Assembly: GCF_004379255.2 (NCBI RefSeq)
Contig: NC_056039.1
Span: 9,784,501-9,848,500 of the forward strand
Direction: 5' to 3'
DNA from: Salvia splendens
Taxonomy: Eukaryota > Streptophyta > Magnoliopsida > Lamiales > Lamiaceae
Length of the DNA: 64,000 nucleotides
In this document: piece by piece, positions 59,082 through 64,000 of the stretch
Numbering within the stretch: position 1 is the first letter of the stretch
Layout of the letters: each line of letters begins with the position of its first letter
Translations under genes and position numbers: made by a program
Notes under the pieces: model-generated
The model's database searches: none
Told to the model about the DNA's origin: nothing
Seen by the model: the letters and a program-made list of their open reading frames with translations, nothing else

Positions 59082-61051
59082 GAGCATCCACAATGGCGGC
59101 GAGCAGACCGGCTAGCCGGTTCCAGACGTTGGCCGGTCCCCTCGCCGAACCATTGTAGTCGGCGAGTGGAAAATCGGCGAGAAAAACGGCGAGCGCACGC
59201 CGATTTTCGGGCGCTGGCCGATGCTCTCGCCGATCGGCTGGCCGCCATTGCAGGCTCCCATCAGCGAGCGATCGGCCAGCCGATTTATTATTTTTTTATT
59301 TAATTTTCAAAACACTATATATACGCGATTTGCACGTCATTTTCATTCGCACCACTTGTTTTAATGAGTTTTCTCTCTATCTTAATTTATGTACAAGAGC
59401 AACAACGCGAAATGGAGCACAACAAAGAGTCTACTCCATTGACGAGCGGGTCTCAAACTCCCACGGTACCTGTGGGAAGTGGATGGGGTCCGATGGCCGG
59501 GTACTACAACATGTACCCTTGGCAGCAGATGATGCCCGAGATGGCATCCCGGGGTAGTATGTCGGGATGGCAGAGAATGCAGGGCGGGCAGGGCTTACCG
59601 GGGATGCAGATGATGCCGGGGTGGGCACCTGGGGATGCAGGGGACGCCGGGGGGACAATATCTATCGCTCCAGTTTTGATTTTTTGACTGCTTCTTCGCA
59701 CATATCAACCCCATCGGAGACGCAGTTCACTGGGTGTGATACTTTCTCCTTAGAGGAGTTGGGGTCGGGGATGAGGACACTCCCGTTCAAACGGGGGGAG
59801 TAGGGTGGGGTCGGGGTGCGCCAAAGAAGAAGAAGGGCAAGGGGAAGGGCAAGAGGGTGGTCGGCAAGTCGTCGCAGTCGGCTGATGACGACAGCCCGAC
59901 ACGGAGGAAGTGGACGGATGCGGAGAACGCCGCGCTGTCCAAGGCGTAGGTGAGTGTTTGCGATGATCCCCTCGATTCGAACAATTAGATTATCGTCAAC
60001 TTGTGGGCTAAAATATCAGCAGCCTACAAGGCATTTTGCCCGGAGGGGAGGGCACACAGCGGGGAGGAGTGTCGGAAGGGGTGGACCGAATCAGGGCTGC
60101 GGTCTCACGATTTTCGGGCTTGTACACCAACGCCCTCCGCATGCAGACCAGTGGTCAAACTGACGAGGACTGCAGGAGGATAGCGGAGAAAGCCTTCCCC
60201 GTGCCCGGGCTTTATAAGGAGTTCACCTACTGGAACTGCTATGAGGTGCTAATGGACTCCGAGAAGTTTCGGGCATGTGTCGATGCTGGCTGGCCGAAGA
60301 AGCAGCGACTGAACTACACCGGTGATTACAGCGGCGGCGGCAGCGGCGGTTCCCACGACCTCCCCGAGGATGTTCAGGAGTTCCTGTCCCCTCCCGCGTT
60401 TACTCGCCGCACTCGCCCGGTTGGTCAAAGGCGGGCGCGACGGGCTCGCCAGGGGTCCCAGGAGGTCCAGTCGGAATCCCCCCTGTAGGCAAGTCGACAG
60501 CCGAGCTCGCCTTCTTCGCGCGTCAACAAACACAGGCTTAGATGTACAAGATCTTAGCTGACTGGAAGACTGCAACTGACCCCGAGGAGAAGAGTTTTCT
60601 TCACTCAATGCTCGTGAGTATGCAGGTCGATTTGGATGCTGCCGCGGCACAGTTGGGTGGCTCAGATGTCGCAGATTTGGGGGTCCCGGATAGTGGCGAC
60701 AACGGCGGCAACGACGGCGACGACAGCGAGGAGTGAGGCGGAGGCGGGGGGGTCGTGTGTGGAAGAGGATTTTTTTTTAAATTAATGTAAATTTTTTTAA
60801 TTTTAATATTATTATTGAATTTTCCCGTATCTGTGTCGTAAATTTAATTCCGTATTTTGTGTGATTGTTAATTATTTATTTTTATAATTTTGTTTATTGT
60901 GGCTAGTCTATGGCTAGCTTATTGCTTGTCTAGTTGGTTGTCCTGATGATGTGGCAGGAGAAGTTGTGGCTACTGTTGATATAGTTGTGGCTAGCCTATG
61001 GCTGGTGTATTGCTACTGTTGATATGATGTGTATTGCTACCGTGGATGTTC
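59082..61051 (+). mobile_element. Harbinger-type element B carrying the Myb/NAM-like partner gene, about 2.0 kb
   Basis: Left terminus GAGCATCCACAATGGCGG; right terminus (read inward) GAACATCCACGGTAGC. TTA precedes the left end (59079-59081, shared with element A) and follows the right end (61052-61054). It has the same TATA/leader block as element A and a broken ORF1-type gene, but no transposase. Confidence 0.82.
59415..60736 (+). pseudogene. Harbinger ORF1-type Myb/NAM-associated protein, broken
   Basis: Starts MEHNKESTPLTSG at about 59413. A Gly/Met/Pro-rich N-terminus is followed, in a second frame, by DSPTRRKWTDAENAALSKA and VNLWAKISAAYKAFCPEGR (Myb-like DNA-binding part), then after another frame change by IRAAVSRFSGLYTNALRM, LYKEFTYWNCYEVLMDSEKF (NAM-associated region) and finally MYKILADWKTATDPEEKSFL. 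There are TAG stops near 59948 and 59988 and at least two frameshifts (about 59690-59820 and 60080). Plant databases often label such proteins NAM-associated or GST T3-like. Confidence 0.78.
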
Positions 61052-61054
61052 TTA

Positions 61055-61429
61055 TTCTAAAGTAAATAATTGAAGTGAAACTATGTTGCTGAGCTGAGAC
61101 CCAATTAGCCCTTGTTTCTGTTTCTTCAATTTCCGGCGATGAGCGAAAGCCTCTCCTTCTGATTCTTCTTCTCAATTCATTCCAACGAATCCTTCTCGCC
61201 GACCTTGCATCTCGTCTCGTCGCTACTCCAGCCGCCTCTCCTATTGCGTGTCTCCATCAATCGCCCAAACGCCGGCGGCGGCAGTATGCCTTCTCTTAAC
61301 TAATGGATTCAGTCAGTCAATAAGGTCTAATATCTTTGGATATTTTAATCTCAAATTGATCTTCGAATTGCAAATGCTCGTTTTTACTGTTATCAATTCC
61401 GCGATATCAACTTCTCAGTATGAGTAAAA
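61055..61429. other. short non-coding stretch before the LTR
   Basis: A CT-rich segment (61110-61270) that looks like a gene 5' leader, with ATGAGCGAAAGCC at about 61139 whose frame stops after a few codons. It may be the leader of a gene disrupted by the retrotransposon; I cannot identify it. Confidence 0.4.
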
Positions 61430-61963
61430 AAAGTGATAGGATTGGATTGTTGTTGGCGGGAAATTGCAATCTCTACTAACAACTATTCAGCTTTATGTAA
61501 GCAATACATGTGATGTTGCTGGACGAGTTGTGTTGGTAGATTGTGATGGCTCAAGCACCAAGTTCGGCAAGCTCGCCAAGCTCGGCAAGTTCGGCAAGCT
61601 CGTCAAGCTCGGCAAGCTCGTCAAGCTCGGCAAGTTCGGCAAGCTCGGCAAGTTTGGCAAGCTCGTCAAGATCGGCAAGCTCGTCAAGTTCGGCAGCTCG
61701 GCAGCTCGGCTGTTATGACAACTCGTTTCCGGCAGCCGTTAGATCTGTTTGTTAGTCAAGTTTTAATCCTAGCCGTAGGATTGAAACTAGCCGTTAGTTT
61801 TAGTTTCTGTTAAATAGCTTTTTTCAGTAGTTAGTTTTACATACTGTAGCTCATCTTCTCGCTCTCGTTTTTCTCATTCCAGTGAATAAAATTTCCTTTA
61901 CAATTTCATTCCAATCTTCAACCGATTGATCTTGCTACTCAAATCGTTCCTCAATTGTTTACA
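61430..61963 (+). repeat. 5' LTR of a Ty1/copia retrotransposon (left edge approximate)
   Basis: The segment ends TTGTTTACA, followed by AATTGGCGCCGTCTGTGGGA, a TGGCGCC-type primer-binding site, and then the gag start. CAGTGAATAAAATTTCC near 61881 fits a polyadenylation region. The left edge is probably the TGATAGG at about 61431 or the TGTTGTTGG at 61449; without the 3' LTR it cannot be fixed. Confidence 0.7.
61556..61712 (+). repeat. 9-bp minisatellite inside the LTR
   Basis: About 17 tandem copies of a 9-base unit alternating between GCTCGGCAA, GTTCGGCAA and GCTCGTCAA. Since 9 is a multiple of three, all six frames remain open across it and give spurious proteins such as Lys-Gly-Lys-Phe or Ser-Ala repeats. 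Confidence 0.92.
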
Positions 61964-62041
61964 AATTGGCGCCGTCTGTGGGAATCGGGAGGCGCGATTG
62001 ATTTCTGATTTGTTCTTTCGGTGGTGAGATTGGAGGGTGTT

Positions 62042-63988
62042 ATGGCTTCTAGGTTTGAGGCCGAGAAATTCACGGGTAGGAATGATTTCGGCTTATGGCG
62101 GATGAAAATGCGGGCTATGCTGATTCATCAAGGCCTTGCTTCGGCGTTGGAGGCGGGCGGAAAGGAGGACAAGTCGGAGAAAGGGGAGAAGATGGATCTT
62201 GACGAAAAGGAGATCCTTAAACGAGCTGAGATCGAGGCGAAAGCTCATAGTGCAATTGTGCTATGCCTCGGGGATAAAGTTCTTCGAGAGGTTGCAAAAG
62301 AAAAGACTGCAGCCGGAATAATCGCGAAGCTCGAAGACTTGTACATGGCTAAGTCCTTGGCCAATAGGCTGCTCATGAAGCAGCGGTTATACTCCTATCG
62401 ATTCTTGGATGATAAAGGGATATTGGAGCAACTTGAAGACTTCAATAAGGCGGTCGATGATCTTGAAAATATCGACGCCTCGATAGGGGATGAAGATAAG
62501 GCAATATTACTTTTGAATGCTCTGCCGAAGTCATTTGATCAGCTACGAGATGCCATATTGTATGGCCGAGAGGGTACTATCACCCTTGTTGAAGTTCAGT
62601 CGGCCATAAGAGCAAAAGAAATTCAGAAGTCAGGCTCTAAGAATCCAGAGGCTATGGCTGAGAGCCTAAATGTCAAGAAGTTCAAGGGAGTCAAGAGGTT
62701 TCAGAAGCCGAGCCAAGAAAATCAGAAAACTCCATCAAATAATCAAAAGGAAACCCGCTCATGTCATTGGTGCAAGAAGCCGGGTCACCTCAAAAAGGAT
62801 TGCTTCGCATGGAAAAGAAGGCAAGCAAATGGTGGTGGAAACCGTGTTCCATCCACTGACTGTGTTGAGGAAACTGATGTGCCAGAAATTCTGAATGTGA
62901 TGGAGGGTGGTCTGGGAGGATCTTGGATCATGGACTCGGGGTGTAGTCTGCATATGAGTCCGAATCTTGGCTGGTTTGAGGAGATCCAAGAGATGACTGG
63001 ATCGGTTATATTGGGCAACAACCAAGTTTGTACCATCCAAGGTATAGGCAAGATCAGGCTGAGAATGCAAGATGGATCTGTGAAGATTATAAGTGAAGTG
63101 AGATATATACCTGATATCAAGAGGAATCTCATTTCACTTGGGCTTCTTGAACGCAAGGGATATACATTCTGCTCTACTGGGGGAAAAATGACAGTTTCCA
63201 AGGATCAAAGAGTGGTGATGGAAGCTGAAAGGAGGGGAAGCTTGTACTATCTACTGGCTAGTGTTGAGATCCCTACTGCACAGGCAAATATTGTGAAGGC
63301 TGATGACTTCAAAATCTGGCATATGCGGCTTGCTCATGCAGCTGAGGGAAGCATTAAGGAGCTGGCCAAGAAGGGGATTATACAAAGTTCTGGGCAGATG
63401 GACACTACTCCATGTGAGGAATGCATTTTGGGTAAGTCCAAGAAACAGCCCTATCCCAAAGGCAAGCACACTTCCACATCCACTCTTGATTATGCCCATA
63501 GTGACTTGTGGGGTCCTGCATCTGTGGTGTCAGTAGGTGGAGGGAAGTATTATATGAGTATCATAGATGACTACTCTAGAAAAATGTGGATATACATTTT
63601 GAGAGAGAAATCAGAGGCTTTTAGTAAGTTCAAGCAATGGTGCCTGGAAGTGGAGAAGGAGAAGTCAGTGGTTCTTAAATGTTTGAGGACTGATAACGGC
63701 TTGGAGTATCTCTCCAAAGAGTTTGATAACTTTTGTAAGGAGAGGGGAATTAAAAGGCACCGGACTGTACCTCTGAATCCTCAGCAGAATGGCATAGCAG
63801 AAAGGGCAAATAGAACCATATTAGAGAGGGTGAGGTGTATGCTCCTCTCATCTGGACTTGAGAAGAAGTTTTGGGCTGAGGCTGCATCCACGGCTGTGAA
63901 ACTTATCAACAAATGTCCCTCATCAAGTATAGAGGGAGACACACCTGATTTAGATGGTATGGCAGCCATGGAGATTACACCACATTGA
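62042..63988 (+). CDS. Ty1/copia gag-pol polyprotein, 5' part (gag, protease, integrase)
   Basis: Frame of 648 residues from ATG at 62042. Order: gag of the UBN2 type (FTGRNDFGLWRMKMRAML), zinc knuckle CHWCKKPGHLKKDC at about residues 241-254, aspartic protease with DSG in WIMDSGCSLHM (about residues 297-307), the GAG-pre-integrase HMRLAHAAEGS, and the integrase core with DLWGP, IIDDYSR, RTDNGLEY and the Glu in NPQQNGIAERANRTI. This gene order is diagnostic of copia. The frame stops at 63988, shortly after a one-base slip near 63945; the sequence past the slip continues to look like copia in another frame. Reverse transcriptase and RNase H lie beyond the window. Apart from this the copy looks young. 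Confidence 0.9.
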   Translation: MASRFEAEKFTGRNDFGLWRMKMRAMLIHQGLASALEAGGKEDKSEKGEKMDLDEKEILKRAEIEAKAHSAIVLCLGDKVLREVAKEKTAAGIIAKLEDLYMAKSLANRLLMKQRLYSYRFLDDKGILEQLEDFNKAVDDLENIDASIGDEDKAILLLNALPKSFDQLRDAILYGREGTITLVEVQSAIRAKEIQKSGSKNPEAMAESLNVKKFKGVKRFQKPSQENQKTPSNNQKETRSCHWCKKPGHLKKDCFAWKRRQANGGGNRVPSTDCVEETDVPEILNVMEGGLGGSWIMDSGCSLHMSPNLGWFEEIQEMTGSVILGNNQVCTIQGIGKIRLRMQDGSVKIISEVRYIPDIKRNLISLGLLERKGYTFCSTGGKMTVSKDQRVVMEAERRGSLYYLLASVEIPTAQANIVKADDFKIWHMRLAHAAEGSIKELAKKGIIQSSGQMDTTPCEECILGKSKKQPYPKGKHTSTSTLDYAHSDLWGPASVVSVGGGKYYMSIIDDYSRKMWIYILREKSEAFSKFKQWCLEVEKEKSVVLKCLRTDNGLEYLSKEFDNFCKERGIKRHRTVPLNPQQNGIAERANRTILERVRCMLLSSGLEKKFWAEAASTAVKLINKCPSSSIEGDTPDLDGMAAMEITPH

Positions 63989-64000
63989 GAGTGTTTGGCT

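Noticed and set aside
61464..61755. Open frames reading as Lys-Gly-Phe/Leu or Ser-Ala repeats
   Set aside because: Produced by the 9-bp minisatellite, which keeps every frame open; not evidence of a protein.

Overview
The window is nuclear DNA of a flowering plant, most likely a eudicot and possibly a Lamiales-type asterid (that finer placement is a guess). The evidence is intron-split genes with GT-AG junctions, plant-only families (CIPK with NAF motif, class III peroxidase, TIC110, group I WRKY, CHX antiporter), AT-rich spacers and many plant transposons. I assembled exons by hand. Each of the eight host genes gives one continuous frame, with one suspicious splice site in the peroxidase.

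Layout. 1-8.9 kb: SLX1-like GIY-YIG nuclease (+), CIPK kinase (-) and class III peroxidase (-). 8.9-15.6 kb: gene-poor, holding a 1,005-bp palindromic Mutator-like element with a perfect 9-bp target duplication, a 187-bp hAT MITE, a possible truncated gene and a 256-bp tandem array. 15.7-22.5 kb: 15-exon TIC110 gene (-). 22.5-29.8 kb: two Harbinger-type MITEs and a 1.3-kb Helitron. 29.9-32.2 kb: nodulin-like MFS transporter (+) with a very GC-rich first exon. 33.8-39.2 kb: seven-exon DAP3/mS29 mitoribosomal gene (-). 40-46.3 kb: an AHA1-like gene fragment, then a 5.2-kb two-gene PIF/Harbinger element (Myb-like ORF on +, transposase on -) that ends 260 bp before the WRKY start codon. 46.5-48.4 kb: five-exon group I WRKY (WRKY33-like, +). 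48.4-53.1 kb: decayed Helitron helicase with an intact Helitron 3' hairpin, and a Stowaway MITE. 53.2-55.7 kb: three-exon CHX antiporter (-). 56-61 kb: a Stowaway, a transposase scrap and two Harbinger-type elements, one with a transposase and one with the Myb/NAM-like partner, abutting across one shared TTA. 61.4-64 kb: LTR and gag-protease-integrase part of a Ty1/copia element that runs off the window.

The host genes are functionally unrelated neighbours (DNA repair, Ca2+ signalling, cell wall/ROS, plastid import, transport, mitochondrial translation, defence transcription, ion homeostasis). I see no operon-like or biosynthetic cluster. The most interesting material is mobile: at least six Harbinger-type elements in different states of decay, three of which share one core promoter/leader. 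One has a transposase frame broken only by transition-type stop codons. The larger element has a Lys where the family has its catalytic Glu. I did not find a convincing new molecular system; the strongest leads are this Harbinger family, the SLX1 gene with a duplicated splice acceptor and two SUMO-interaction-like motifs, and the GC-AG peroxidase intron.
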